From positions 1 to 64,000 of the forward strand of contig CAWFBJ010000002.1 of assembly GCA_963814055.1 (NCBI GenBank): 64,000 nt of DNA, read 5' to 3'. Position 1 is the first letter of the stretch; every line of letters starts with the position of its first letter. The stretch comes from AWTP1-13 sp963814055 (GTDB lineage Bacteria; Pseudomonadota; Alphaproteobacteria; Rhizobiales; Hyphomicrobiaceae). Made by a program: the position numbers and the translations under genes. The notes beneath the pieces are model-generated. The model searched no databases and had not been told where the DNA came from. It saw only the letters and a list, made by a program, of their open reading frames with translations. Below are positions 35,421-45,644 of the stretch, one piece after another.

Positions 35421-36119
35421 TCAGGATTTGCGGACTGTGCGCTGCTCAATGCGCTTCTCGGGCGTTGCGTTGAGGATGATGCGCTGGACGAAGATGCCGG
35501 GCGTGTGGATCTGGTCGGCGTCCAGTTCGCCCGTCTCCACCAGCTGCTCGACCTCGGCAATCGTGATCTTGCCGGCCGTCGCCACGTTCGGATTGAAGTT
35601 GCGCGCCGTCATCCGGTAGATGAGGTTGCCAGACTTGTCACCCTTCCAGGCCTTGACCAGAGCCACGTCGGCTTTGAGCGACCGCTCCAGGATGTACTTT
35701 TGCCCGTCGAACTCTGCGATCGGCTTGCCCTCGGCCACGACCGTGCCGAAGCCAGTCTTGGTATAGAACGCCGGAATGCCGGCGCCGCCCGCCCGCAGCT
35801 TCTCCGCCAGAGTTCCCTGCGGCGTGAATTCCAGTTCCAGTTCGCCGGCGAGATATTGCCGCTCGAATTCCTTGTTCTCACCGACATAGGACGAGATCAT
35901 CTTCTTGATCTGGCGAGTCTGGAGCAGCACGCCGAGGCCGAAGCCGTCGACCCCGGCATTGTTGGAGATGGCGGTGAGGTTTTGTGCGCCCGAGTCGCGC
36001 ACCGCAGCGATCAGCGCTTCAGGAATGCCGCACAGGCCGAAGCCGCCGACGGCCAAAACCTGTCCGTCCTTGATCACGCCGTCGAGTGCCGCCCTGGCAC
36101 TTGGAAAGACCTTGTCCAC
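35421..36119 (-). CDS. scoA: 3-oxoacid CoA-transferase subunit A
   Basis: This 232-residue partner of ScoB starts at GTG 36119 with VDKVFPSARAALDGVIKDGQ. The glycine-rich VLAVGGFGLCGIPEALI is the conserved CoA-transferase loop. NNAGVDGFGLGVLLQTRQIK and SYVGENKEFERQYLAGELEL follow, and PQGTLAEKLRAGGAGIPAFY is the family signature. An in-frame extension upstream is open but shows no family similarity, so it was excluded. scoA and scoB form an operon on the minus strand. Confidence 0.92.
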   Translation of the reverse strand: MDKVFPSARAALDGVIKDGQVLAVGGFGLCGIPEALIAAVRDSGAQNLTAISNNAGVDGFGLGVLLQTRQIKKMISSYVGENKEFERQYLAGELELEFTPQGTLAEKLRAGGAGIPAFYTKTGFGTVVAEGKPIAEFDGQKYILERSLKADVALVKAWKGDKSGNLIYRMTARNFNPNVATAGKITIAEVEQLVETGELDADQIHTPGIFVQRIILNATPEKRIEQRTVRKS

Positions 36120-36729
36120 CTCGAAACCTCGCTCTTCCTGCCGGATGCGGCCGCGCTTCTTGAGCTTTTGTACAAACTGAAGTCCACAGGTGTCCAAATC
36201 AATCTGACGGGACCGATTGGTCGTAGTGCCGCTGGCTTGGCGCCGGCAAGAACCGAGCACTCGGCATCTTATTGCCGCCGACAAGGAGGTGCGCCTCTCC
36301 TGAAATCTTTGTGAAGTCCCTGAGCCGCCAGCCAGAAAGTAGCCGGATCGTCGACGGCTCTCGCTCCAGCCGATCAGCGACTTGCCGGCACAGGATGACA
36401 ACCTGGACGAGAATAGGTGCAGTGCTGTTTGAGAAACGCGGCTTTCAATGGGTGTCCACAGGGGACACGTCATTGCGGGCTCTCAAATGTTCTCTGGTAC
36501 TTCCCGGATGCTAGCGCTAAGCTTTCATCCAAGATCTTAGTCCAGTTCCAAGGAGTTCCCACCTGCACTAACAGGTGACCTTGCGCACCGCGCCATCGAT
36601 TTGTACAAGCAGTTGAGTTCGCAAGCGACAACTATTGCGCGAGTCGGGCGCCCCGGCGGCTAACCGCGCAGGGGACGTGGGCGCAGAAGAGAAGCAAGCG
36701 CTCAACAACAAGGGGCGGGTCGGCAGGGC
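36120..36729. other. Long spacer without a supported gene
   Basis: About 610 bp lies between scoA and the AsmA-like gene, which point away from each other. Open frames on both strands have no recognisable motifs or good ribosome sites. It should hold both divergent promoters. I see no repeat or RNA structure that I can defend. Confidence 0.45.
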
Positions 36730-38517
36730 ATGCGACGCAAGACCGTCATAGGGCGCCTTCGCAAACTCGTCCTTGCATTCATGGCTTGTGTCCTGTTCGC
36801 AGTCTTGGCTCCGCTGTATTTTGCCGACCGGCGGACGGACGAGCCGTTTGCGATCTCATCCGTCATCGCGTCGCCGCGCGACATGCATGTTCTCTCCGCA
36901 CCGGTCCGGTTGAGCGACGCGCCGCATCTCACACTCAATCGCGGCGTCGTTTTTGCCTACAGCACCAGCAGTACGGCCTCCGGAAACGGGAATAGTGCCG
37001 GCGCGGGGAGCATGGTCCTGGATGGGCCGGTATTCACGCTGAACGCAGCGGGCCTCCGGACGGCGGCGGCCCAGATTGGCGCCAGCCTGACGACCGGTAG
37101 CGATCTTGGTCCTGCAGCCCCATTGATCGAGCAGATCGTGGCGCTAGGGTTCGACCTCGTCACGATACGGCGAGGCACCCTGCACATCACTGCTGCCGAT
37201 GGCACGATCCTTGAGACGATTACCGACATCCAGGCGGAAGTCACGGGTCGGCGTAAAGGCCAGATTGCCGGACGAGGCAGCTTCATGGTGCGTGGCCAGC
37301 GCCTCGCCTTCGATGCGACGCTTGGCCAGACTGCCGACAAGAGGCTGCCGCTGCGCTGGCCGTTGAAAGCCAGCTTGAAGGGCAGCCTGCTGGAAGCGAG
37401 CTTCGACGGCAACGTGGACGTTGCCGTCGATCTCCAGTTTTCCGGCTCGGCCGACATATCGACGCCGAGCCTGCGCAGAACCGGTCGCTGGTTCGGCCTT
37501 CCGCTGCATGCGACCGAAGGTTTCAACGCCACCACTGTCAAAGGCCAACTCAATTGGGCGCGTCAGCAACTGGCTTTCGAAAAGGCCAAGGTCACGGTCG
37601 ATGGCAACGAGGCGAATGGGAGGCTGACGCTCAACGTAGCAGGTGAGCGCCCGCTGATCGACGCCACGCTGGATTTCAGTGCTCTCAATCTGACGCCTTA
37701 TGTCGAGGCAGCGCGCGTACAGTTCCTCGGCTTCGATCTGCCAGCGACGTCGTGGTCGTCACTGGACTTTTCCCTCCCCATGATCCGCTATGTGGATGCG
37801 GACTTGCGTGTCTCCGCGCGCAAACTGACTCTCAGGGGATATACGTTCGGGCAAGCCGGCGCGACGATCACGGCGCAAGCGGGCAAGCTGCAAGCTGATC
37901 TTACAGAACTTGAGCTGAATTCCGGCAATGCGACGGCCCAGGTGATGGCCATCATGAGCGAGGCCATGCCGCGCTATGCCTTGCGCGGGAAAATCGAGAA
38001 CGTCGACGCCGGTGCCATGACCGCCCTGTGGTTGGGAACGCCGGGACTTTCAGGGCGCGCAACACTGACCGTCGATCTCACCAGCACGGGGTATTCGCCG
38101 ACCGAAATCGTGAAGCGGATGTCGGGAAAGTCCAGTCTTACGGTCGCAGACGGTCGCCTGGCGCTCGACCTCAAAGCGTTGCGGGGCGCGGCGAAGGCAG
38201 GCGAGGCCCCGGGGTGGTTCAAGCTTGCAAAGTCGCACATAGGGATTGATCAGTTGGAAGCGCGAGCGCTGATCATTGACGGCGTAGCGTTCGGGGACGT
38301 CATGCAGGCGCGATCGGGCAGCATGGGACTGGCTGCATCCGGCAGATTCGGTCTGGCTGACGGAAATATGGACCTGCGTCTTGCAACAAAGTTGAACGTG
38401 GCGACCGACCGCCCGCTGCAGGCGGCCGATATGAGTGGCAGCGAGGTGATCAGCCTGCGTGGACCCTGGCACGAGCCGTTCGTGCGCCTCGAAGAAGAAG
38501 CTACGCCCCCGAGGTAG
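36730..38517 (+). CDS. AsmA family protein
   Basis: This 595-residue envelope protein has a single N-terminal membrane anchor (LVLAFMACVLFAVLAPLYFA) and a large, beta-rich periplasmic body. Segments typical of AsmA-like proteins are ADGTILETITDIQAEVTGRR, VDGNEANGRLTLNVAGERPL, and near the C terminus VDLTSTGYSPTEIVKRMSGK and LTVADGRLALDLKALRG. Such proteins act as lipid-handling or outer-membrane assembly factors and resemble chorein-type lipid channels. The gene stands alone and ends 166 bp before the convergent ATP synthase operon. Confidence 0.82.
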   Translation: MRRKTVIGRLRKLVLAFMACVLFAVLAPLYFADRRTDEPFAISSVIASPRDMHVLSAPVRLSDAPHLTLNRGVVFAYSTSSTASGNGNSAGAGSMVLDGPVFTLNAAGLRTAAAQIGASLTTGSDLGPAAPLIEQIVALGFDLVTIRRGTLHITAADGTILETITDIQAEVTGRRKGQIAGRGSFMVRGQRLAFDATLGQTADKRLPLRWPLKASLKGSLLEASFDGNVDVAVDLQFSGSADISTPSLRRTGRWFGLPLHATEGFNATTVKGQLNWARQQLAFEKAKVTVDGNEANGRLTLNVAGERPLIDATLDFSALNLTPYVEAARVQFLGFDLPATSWSSLDFSLPMIRYVDADLRVSARKLTLRGYTFGQAGATITAQAGKLQADLTELELNSGNATAQVMAIMSEAMPRYALRGKIENVDAGAMTALWLGTPGLSGRATLTVDLTSTGYSPTEIVKRMSGKSSLTVADGRLALDLKALRGAAKAGEAPGWFKLAKSHIGIDQLEARALIIDGVAFGDVMQARSGSMGLAASGRFGLADGNMDLRLATKLNVATDRPLQAADMSGSEVISLRGPWHEPFVRLEEEATPPR

Positions 38518-38683
38518 AGGACACGGCCAAGCGTTGCCGGCGGTGTCTTGCCAGAACTAGGTATGGGATTGGAATTTGAGCCGTGCGCCTGCGCTGCCTG
38601 ACCAGTCGAAGCGGCCAGCGCAGGATGATCGCCTCGGATTGAACGTCTTACCAATCACTGCGGCCAAGCGTGAAGCGGTTCTC

Positions 38684-39169
38684 TCAGTTCAACCGGCCTT
38701 TGAGACCGCGGATGCTGTCGTCGATGAGCGCCGCGCCGGCTGCGCCTGAAGCCTTTTCGCGCAGTATCCTTTCGGCCGCAGCCAGCGCAGTGTCGACAGC
38801 TGCTGCCCGCACCTCGTCTACTGCCTGGGCCTCCGCGCGAGCGATTTTCTCCTCGGCCTGCCTGGCGCGCCTTTCGAGCGATTCCGCAAGGGAGGCGCGG
38901 GTTTCCTTCGTGTAGGCTTCCGCTTCGCCGCGCGCCTGCTCGATGATCGACTCTGCTTCCAGGCCGGCGTTGCGATACTTCTTCTGGTAGTCGTTGAGAA
39001 GGTTTTGCGCCTCGTCACGCAGACGTCTCGCCTCGTCCAGCTCCTTGCGGATCGCCGCTGCGCGCTCATCCAGCGCTTTGGCAAGCAGTGCTGGGATCTT
39101 GTAATAAACCAGGATAGCGAGGAAGCCGACGAAGGAAACGGCCACCCAGAACTCTGCGGTTCTCAGCAT
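38684..39169 (-). CDS. atpF: F0F1 ATP synthase subunit b
   Basis: This 161-residue peripheral-stalk subunit starts at ATG 39169 with MLRTAEFWVAVSFVGFLAIL, a membrane helix. It then becomes a long charged coiled coil (LDERAAAIRKELDEARRLRD; EAESIIEQARGEAEAYTKET). It is the last gene of the atpI-atpB-atpE-atpF'-atpF run. The F1 genes are not in the window, as usual in alphaproteobacteria, where F0 and F1 operons are separate. Confidence 0.95.
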   Translation of the reverse strand: MLRTAEFWVAVSFVGFLAILVYYKIPALLAKALDERAAAIRKELDEARRLRDEAQNLLNDYQKKYRNAGLEAESIIEQARGEAEAYTKETRASLAESLERRARQAEEKIARAEAQAVDEVRAAAVDTALAAAERILREKASGAAGAALIDDSIRGLKGRLN

Positions 39170-39181
39170 CGCCAAGTATCC

Positions 39182-39727
39182 TTACTCGGCGGCGCGCTGT
39201 AAAAGCGCCCGCTGTACTTCGTCCTTGGAGACTTCCTTGCCTAGGAGCTTGCTCACTACGGCGCTTGCTGTATCCGCCGCGATGTCGCTTACGCTGGCCA
39301 TCGCCTTGGCTTTGCTTTGGCTGATGCGCGCTTCCGCATCGGCCACCTTCTTGGCGATCTGGGTGTCCACGGCGGCTCGCTCCTTGTCGACTTCGGCAGC
39401 AAGCTTGTCGCGCACATCCTTGGCTATCGCATTGGCCTTGGTACGTCCTTCGGCGAGCGCCTGCTCGTAGCTGGCGAGCGCCTGCTCCGTTTCGACCTTG
39501 AGCTTTTCAGCCTTCTCGAAATCGCGCTGGATGCGCTCGCGCCGTTCCTCGATCACCTCGCCGACGCGCGGTAAGGCGTAACGCTTGAGCAGCACATAGA
39601 GCAGGCCGAAAGACAAAGCCAGCCAGACGAGCTGTGGCACAAACGTGCCCGAATCGAGCGGCGAGAACACTTTGACGTGCCCTGCATCGCTGTGGCCGGT
39701 CGTGCCGGTTGTGACTTTTTCAGCCAT
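39182..39727 (-). CDS. atpG: F0F1 ATP synthase subunit b'
   Basis: This 181-residue second b-type stalk subunit has a short N-terminal extension before the membrane helix (PQLVWLALSFGLLYVLLKRY). ALPRVGEVIEERRERIQRDF and a coiled coil follow. Having both b and b' is typical of photosynthetic lineages and most alphaproteobacteria, where they form a heterodimeric stalk. It lies between atpE and atpF in the same operon. The symbol follows common usage for b' in this group; atpF2 and atpX are also used. Confidence 0.93.
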   Translation of the reverse strand: MAEKVTTGTTGHSDAGHVKVFSPLDSGTFVPQLVWLALSFGLLYVLLKRYALPRVGEVIEERRERIQRDFEKAEKLKVETEQALASYEQALAEGRTKANAIAKDVRDKLAAEVDKERAAVDTQIAKKVADAEARISQSKAKAMASVSDIAADTASAVVSKLLGKEVSKDEVQRALLQRAAE

Positions 39728-39756
39728 AGGTCAAATTTTCAGCGCGATTTGCCGGA

Positions 39757-39981
39757 TCAAGTGAAGAGCAAAAGAAAGGCGATCAACAGCGCGAAGATGC
39801 CCAGCGCTTCCGTCACGGCAAAGCCGAAGATCAGACGGCCGAACTGGCCATCCGCAGCAGACGGATTGCGCAGCGCGCCCTGGAGGAACTGGCCGAACAG
39901 GTTGCCGACGCCGATGGCGGCAGCACCCGTGCCGATGGCAGCAAGACCGGCACCGATCAGCTTGGCAGAGGCGGGATCCAT
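39757..39981 (-). CDS. atpE: F0F1 ATP synthase subunit c
   Basis: This 74-residue hairpin of two membrane helices oligomerises into the rotor ring. The first helix is Gly/Ala-rich (LIGAGLAAIGTGAAAIGVGN). The polar loop is RNPSAADGQ. The second helix carries the proton-binding Glu in GFAVTEALGIFALLIAFLLL. No sodium-binding pattern is visible, so a proton-driven ring is expected. A strong ribosome site (aaggagataat) precedes the ATG, in line with the high copy number of c. Confidence 0.97.
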   Translation of the reverse strand: MDPASAKLIGAGLAAIGTGAAAIGVGNLFGQFLQGALRNPSAADGQFGRLIFGFAVTEALGIFALLIAFLLLFT

Positions 39982-40025
39982 GAGACATTATCTCCTTGTG
40001 TTGAGCGCGGGGCGGACGCTTCGAT

Positions 40026-40805
40026 CTAGTGCCCCGGATGAAGCGCGTCGTTCAGATACATGCAAGTCAGCATAGTGAATACGTAGGCCTGAAGGAATGC
40101 GACCAGAAACTCAAGTGCGGTGAGGGCCACCGCGGCCAAGAGCGGCAGGGGAGCGAGGGCAGCGTACGACCCCGCACCCAGCAGCATCACCACAAAGCCT
40201 CCGAATACCTTCAGCGTGATGTGCCCGGCCAGCATGTTGGCGAACAGGCGCACCGAATGGCTAACCGGTCGCGACAGGAACGAGATGATCTCGATCAGCG
40301 TGACGAGGGGCAGGATGTAGATCGGCACGCCGGAGGGCACGAACAGCTTGAAGAAGTGGAGGCCGTTCTTGGCAAAGCCCACGACCAGCACCGTCAGGAA
40401 CACGATGGCTGCAAGCGCGGCGGTGACGATGATGTGGCTCGTAACCGTGAAGGCACCTGGAATCAGGCCCAGCATGTTGCACATGAAGATGAAAATGAAG
40501 AGCGCGAACACGAAGGGGAAGAACTTCATGCCTTCTTTGCCGATGCTGTCGCGCAGCATGTCGGCGACGAACTCATAGGAGATTTCGGCCGTTGATTGCA
40601 GTCTGGTCGGAACCAGCGAGCGCGCACGTGTGGCGAGCATGAAAAAGCCGAAGGTCAACAGGACGGCCAGCACCATGTAGGCCGAAGCATTGGTGAAGGA
40701 AACATCCCAACCGCCGATGTTGATTGGAATGATGCGGTGGATATCGAACTGATGGATGGGGTCGGGCATTCCGCCTGCGTCTGGTCCCCCCTTCGGTGCT
40801 GCCAC
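40026..40805 (-). CDS. atpB: F0F1 ATP synthase subunit a
   Basis: This 259-residue membrane stator subunit has the proton half-channels. The start is GTG 40805 (AAPKGGPDAGGMPDPIHQFD). The conserved Arg is in the helix SFLSRPVSHSVRLFANMLAG, which also has the expected polar residues, followed by GHITLKVFGGF. The C-terminal helix has ALEFLVAFLQAYVFTMLTCM, the standard Gln/Tyr motif. It follows atpI with 21 bp between them. Confidence 0.96.
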   Translation of the reverse strand: MAAPKGGPDAGGMPDPIHQFDIHRIIPINIGGWDVSFTNASAYMVLAVLLTFGFFMLATRARSLVPTRLQSTAEISYEFVADMLRDSIGKEGMKFFPFVFALFIFIFMCNMLGLIPGAFTVTSHIIVTAALAAIVFLTVLVVGFAKNGLHFFKLFVPSGVPIYILPLVTLIEIISFLSRPVSHSVRLFANMLAGHITLKVFGGFVVMLLGAGSYAALAPLPLLAAVALTALEFLVAFLQAYVFTMLTCMYLNDALHPGH

Positions 40806-40826
40806 GTCAGACCCCTGTCAACCGTC

Positions 40827-41237
40827 TCAATCTTCGTCGTCCGGCACGCTGTGCCCGATCTTGCCGCCCGTGCGCGCGGTGAAGTCTCGCTGCATCCGCT
40901 CGTAGGCTCTCACCACGTTGAGGATGCCTGCGGCGAACCCCAACAGGAAGAAGAGCAAAAACAGCCAGGGCTTTGTGCCCAATACCCAGTCCAGGCCCCA
41001 GCCAATGATGCCCCCGACAATGACCGCGGCGACCAACTCAGCCGCCATGCGCATGCCGTAGGCCATGCCGCGCCCGCGCATCTCGGCATCGAGATCGGCG
41101 TGCGCTTCCGCGTCCCGCTGTGCCCTGACCTTGCCGAGCTTGTCGTCGAGGTCGGCGATCCGGCCTTGAAACCGGGCTCGTTCTTCCGGGGTCATTTCCC
41201 CCGGCCCACGGCCCCTATTTTCGGGTGGATCAGACAT
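40827..41237 (-). CDS. atpI: ATP synthase protein I
   Basis: This 136-residue membrane protein opens the F0 operon and is thought to help assemble the c-ring. ATG 41237 (MSDPPENRGRG) was chosen. A charged N-terminal part is followed by two membrane helices with GWGLDWVLGTKPWLFLLFFL and LGFAAGILNVVRAYERM, the signature of the AtpI/AtpZ type. The DWxLGTxPW pattern is conserved in alphaproteobacteria. Confidence 0.9.
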   Translation of the reverse strand: MSDPPENRGRGPGEMTPEERARFQGRIADLDDKLGKVRAQRDAEAHADLDAEMRGRGMAYGMRMAAELVAAVIVGGIIGWGLDWVLGTKPWLFLLFFLLGFAAGILNVVRAYERMQRDFTARTGGKIGHSVPDDED

Positions 41238-41379
41238 GAGACGGACGTCCTCGGCGGCAGGCAAACACACCCACTGGGGCCATCGAACGCGGCCGCACCA
41301 TACGGACGCCCCCCTAGGGTGTCAAGGAATGCAGGGTGCATCCAAACACCTTACACGAGACGGCAAAAGCGACAGTTCC

Positions 41380-42078
41380 TCAGCGATGCGACAATTGGAC
41401 CGGTGGGCTCATTTCCCGGGTGAATTTTCCGAGGCTGCCCAGCAGGTCGAGAGCGGCTTGAGCCAGGTCCTGAGGTGACGAGCAGAGCGCTGCGGCACCG
41501 GCTGCAGTCAGTTCGTCGGTGCTGCCATAGCCCCAGGTCACGCCGACCGTACGTATGCTGTTGCGGGTGGCAGCATTCACGTCGTGCTCCCGGTCGCCGA
41601 TCATGATGGCCGCGTCCGCGCTCACGCGATGCTGTTTGACGATGCAAGAGATGAGGTCGGCCTTGCTGTCATTGGTGCCGTTCAGCTCCGGGCCATGAAT
41701 GGCCGTGAAATGGCGTACCAAATCGAAGTGTTCCAGGATCGGGAGCGCAAAGAAGTGTGGTTTGGCGGTGGCGATGATCAACCTGCATCCAGCAGCGGTC
41801 AGGGCGTCCAGCGCTTGCGGAATGCCGGGATAAACGACGGCGTCATACATCGCGCCGTTGCGGTAGTGCTCGCGATAGAGGGAGACGGCCTCCTCAGTTC
41901 GATCAGTACTGCCGAGCAGGCGGGGAAATGTCGTTCTGAGAGCCGGGCCGATGGCCCAGGCGAGATCGTCGATCGGTGGCACCGGCGCGCCGAGGCGTTG
42001 CAGTGCGTATTGGATCGAGCCCAGGATTCCGGGCTTGGGGTCGAGCAGGGTGCCGTCCAGGTCGACGAGAACGTGCAT
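41380..42078 (-). CDS. HAD-family phosphatase (phosphoglycolate phosphatase-like)
   Basis: This 232-residue cytosolic hydrolase has HAD motif I as LVDLDGTLLDPKPGI, motif II in RLIIATAKPHF (T/S followed by K), a Lys in NDSKADLI, and motif IV as MIGDREHDVNAA. The helical cap (SIQYALQRLGAPVPPIDDLA and RTTFPRLLGSTDRTEEAVSL) is of the Gph/PpaX type. The substrate may be phosphoglycolate or another small phosphate ester. It lies 38 bp downstream of the smc gene on the same strand. Confidence 0.88.
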   Translation of the reverse strand: MHVLVDLDGTLLDPKPGILGSIQYALQRLGAPVPPIDDLAWAIGPALRTTFPRLLGSTDRTEEAVSLYREHYRNGAMYDAVVYPGIPQALDALTAAGCRLIIATAKPHFFALPILEHFDLVRHFTAIHGPELNGTNDSKADLISCIVKQHRVSADAAIMIGDREHDVNAATRNSIRTVGVTWGYGSTDELTAAGAAALCSSPQDLAQAALDLLGSLGKFTREMSPPVQLSHR

Positions 42079-42116
42079 CGATGTCCTCTGCGCCGGTTGG
42101 CGCTGCGTTTGCGCGC

Positions 42117-45100
42117 CTATGCGGCCACGGTGAACTTCTGCGCCGTTTCGAGATCGACGGACACGAGCTGGCTGACGCCCTTCTCCGCCATCGTGACCCC
42201 GAACAGCCGGTTCATGCGTGACATGGTCATCGGGTGATGAGTAATGACGAGGAAGCGCGTAGCCGTGTCGGCGGACATTTTCTCGAGCAGCGTGCAGAAG
42301 CGGTCGACGTTGGCATCGTCAAGCGGCGCGTCCACCTCGTCGAGCACGCAGATGGGCGACGGATTGGTGAGAAAGACGGCAAAGATGAGTGCCATGGCTG
42401 TGAGCGATTGCTCGCCGCCCGAGAGTAGGGAAAGCGTCGCCGGCTTCTTGCCGGGCGGCTTGGCGACAATCTCGAGCCCGCGTTCGAGGGGGTCCTCCGC
42501 GTCGATCATCTCCAACCTGGCTTCGCCGCCTCCAAACAGAGTTGTGAACAGGTTGCGGAAATGCGCGTCCACCGCGTCGAAGGCGGTCTGCAGCCGGCTT
42601 TGGCCCTCGCTGTTGATCTGGGCGATGCCCGCACGCAGCTTGGCAATGGCGGACTCGACGTCAACCTTCTCCGTGTTCATTCCTTCGAATTGCTCGGAGA
42701 GGCCGGTGAGATCCTCATCGGCCTGCAGGTTGACGCCACCCAGCCGCTCGCGGTCGGCCTTGAGGCGCAGAAGTTGGGCGTCCGCCTCGTCGAGGCCGGG
42801 GAGTTGAGCGTCCGGTGCGAGCTGGGCAAGCGCAAGGCAGGCTTCAGGTGCACATCCGAGAGCGTCCCGAATCTTGCGCCCTTCCTCGCTGCGACGGACG
42901 CGCGCAGCTTCCAATCGGGCCTCCGCGCGCGCGCGCGACTTCGCGTTCGTCGGACACCGCGCCTTGTGCCGCACGCAACGCTTGCGCAGCTTCGCGATGG
43001 GCGGTTTCGGCCGCGGCGAGCGCGTCGGCCGCGGCCTGCCGGTCAGCCTCGGCCTTGCCTAGCTCCGTCATGAGCTTCTGGCGTTGTTGCTCGACCATGG
43101 CGGGCAATCCGGCAAGACGCTCGATCTCTGGGCTTGCCTCGGCGACGCGTTGTTCGAGCGTGGCAATCTGCTGATGGGCACCGGCCGAGCGTGTTTTCCA
43201 GCGCTCGCATTCAGTTGCAATGGCTGCCTGCCGTTCCGTGCGGGCGCGATGTTCACGCTCGAGGGAAATAAGCTCGGTCTTGGCTTCGCTGACGCGAGAC
43301 CTGAGTTCAACCGCCGTTTTTTGCGCGGCGGCAAGGTCGGCTTCCAGTGGTTCCATGCCGCCGAGGTTTTGCACGGCGGTCTCGGTTTCGGAAAGCTGGG
43401 CATGGGCCTCGAGCAGATTTTCCTGCGTCCGCTCCTTGGCATCGGCGACGCCTGCGAGCTTGGACTCTGTTTCTCGCGCCTGACGCTCCATGGCTGTCAG
43501 GGTCTCGCGTGTCTGGGTGAGGCGGCCCTGACAATCCCTCCAGAGCTGGCGCAGGCGCCGTTCTTCGCCTTGTGCTGCCCGCAAGCGCCCTGCAGCCTCT
43601 TCAGACTGGCTGCGCGCCGTTTCGGCGGCGCGGCGTTGCACGTCCTCCTGCCCGGCAAGAAGTCCCAGCCGACCGCGCTCCTGCAAGCGGCTGGCTGCAG
43701 CAATGGCGCCCTGCGCAGCCGCGACAAAACCGTCCCAGCGCCACAGGTCGCCCTCCACCGACACCAGACGCTGGCCCGGTTTGAGCTGCCGCTGGAGCCG
43801 CGGGCCGTCTGCACGCCGCACGACGCCAATCTGCTTGAGCCGCCGCGCGAGTTCCGACGGTGCTGCGACCCGGGCTGCAAGAGGTTCTACTTCGGCCAGC
43901 AGGTCGGGGTCGGGAATCGGTGCAGCATTGAGCGTCCAGCGCATGGGCGCACGGGCATGTGCGGGCGCATCGAGATCGTCGCCGAGTGCAGCCGCGAGTG
44001 CCAACTCGTATCCCGATGCGACCTTTATGTGATCCAGCACGGGCGGTAGCCCGCTATCCCCGGCCGGCTTCAGGAGCTTGGCGAGAGTCTCCACCTCTGT
44101 TCTGAGCTGGCCTGCAGCCAGCCCCACCTCGGCTGCAAGCTCGCTCTTGGCAGCGGCATCCGCACCTGCAGTTTGGACTGCGGCTTCGGCTGCGAGGGTC
44201 TGCTGCTCGATGGCGGCGATGTCCGCCATGAGTTGCTGGCCGATCTCCGCGGTCGCCTTTAGTTTCGACGCATCCGGCGCGCGCCCGACGATCTCCCGAA
44301 CCTGCAATTCGAGCGCCGTCAGTTGGCGCTCGAGCTTCAGTACGCGCTCCTTGCGTTCACGCAGCTGGGCCTCGGTGCTCTGGCGGCGCGCCCGCGCTTC
44401 GGCCGCGGCCGTGGTGACTTCGCCAAGCCGCGTCTCGGCGGCCTTGAGGGCGGTAGCAGACTCATCATAGGCGGCCAGCGCCTTGCTCTCGAATTCGGCC
44501 GCCAGTTTGTCGGTACTGGCAAGCAACTCCACCTCGCCTTCCAGGCGCGCGAGGGTTTCCTTGGCTTCGGCAATTAGTGCCTCTTCGCGGGCGCGATCAC
44601 GCGTGAGCTGCTCGACGCGTGCCTCCAAATCCCGGCGTCGCTCGGCATTGCGCTCGGCCTCGCGTTCGAGGTTCTCCTGCTCGATCTTGAAGCGATGCAG
44701 GATGGCGCCCTTGGCAGCCTCCTGATCGCGCAACGGCTGAAGCTGCTCGTCCGCTTCCGCTTCGGCGCGCAAGGCCTTGGCTTCGGCCGCTGTGGCCCGG
44801 CCGACGTTCTCGAGCGCGGTCGAGAGTTCCGCCTCCCCGCTGTCGACTTGGCCCTGCAACTCCACCCATCGCAGGTGCAGGACGATGGCATCGAGTTTGC
44901 GGATCTCCGTCGACAATTCCTTGTAGCGCCGAGCCTGCCTCGCCTGGCGCTTCAGGCTGTCGATCTGGGAGTTGAGCTGACCCAGGATGTCGTTGAGGCG
45001 GGCCAGATTGCCTTCCGCCGCACGCAGGCGGAGCTCCGCCTCGTGCCGCCGGCTGTGCAGGCCCGCGATGCCCGCCGCATCCTCCAGAATGCGCCGGCGC

Positions 45101-45576
45101 TGCTCGGGCTTGGCATTGACGATCTCCGCAATCTGCCCCTGACGTACCAGCGCCGGCGAACGGGCGCCGGTTGCGGCATCCTCGAACAGGATACGCACGT
45201 CGCGGGCGCGCACTTCCTTGCCGTTGATGCGATAGGCCGAACCCGCCTCGCGCTCGATGCGGCGCGTCACGTCGAGGGATTCGTGACCGTTGAACTCGGC
45301 AGGGGCCTTGCGGTCCGTGTTGTCGATCTGGATCGTCACCTCGGCGTTGTTGCGGGGCGGGCGCGCGGTGGTGCCGTTGAAGATCACGTCGTCCATAGAT
45401 GCGGCGCGCATGCTCTTGTGCGAGGTCTCCCCCATCACCCAGCGCAGCGCTTCCAGCAGGTTGGACTTGCCACAGCCGTTGGGGCCGACCACGCCGGTCA
45501 GGCCCTTCTCTATCAGCAGGTCGGTCGGCTCCACGAACGACTTGAACCCAATGAGGCGGAGCCGGTTGATGTGCAT
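42117..45576 (-). pseudogene. smc: Chromosome segregation protein SMC, 2-nt frameshift in a CG run
   Basis: The gene encodes the condensin ATPase that compacts and segregates the chromosome. The N-terminal part starts at 45576 with LRLIGFKSFVEPTDLLIEKG and the Walker A GPNGCGKSNLLEALRWVMGE. Long coiled coils and the hinge (near residues 500-640) follow. At 42924-42937 there is a (CG)7 run. One more CG unit would join VSDEREVARAR to AEARLEAARVRRSEEG in the next frame, which runs to 42117. That part holds the signature LLSGGEQSLTAMALIFAVF and Walker B PICVLDEVDAPLDDANVDRF. Rebuilt length is about 1150 residues, normal for SMC. As written, the ATPase head would be lost, so a sequence error or heterogeneity is likely. 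Confidence 0.88.
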
Positions 45577-45644
45577 CGAACTGGAATCCTCGAACTGGTG
45601 GGAACTCGGCGCACAAATTGAGGGTAGAGCGGGCGCCTACCGGC

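Noticed and set aside
36272..36514. Small gene in the scoA-AsmA spacer
   Set aside because: No ribosome site, no homologous motif, and unfavourable composition.
42924..42937. Programmed frameshifting in smc
   Set aside because: The run is alternating CG without a slippery heptamer or a clear stimulatory fold, and SMC is not known to use recoding.
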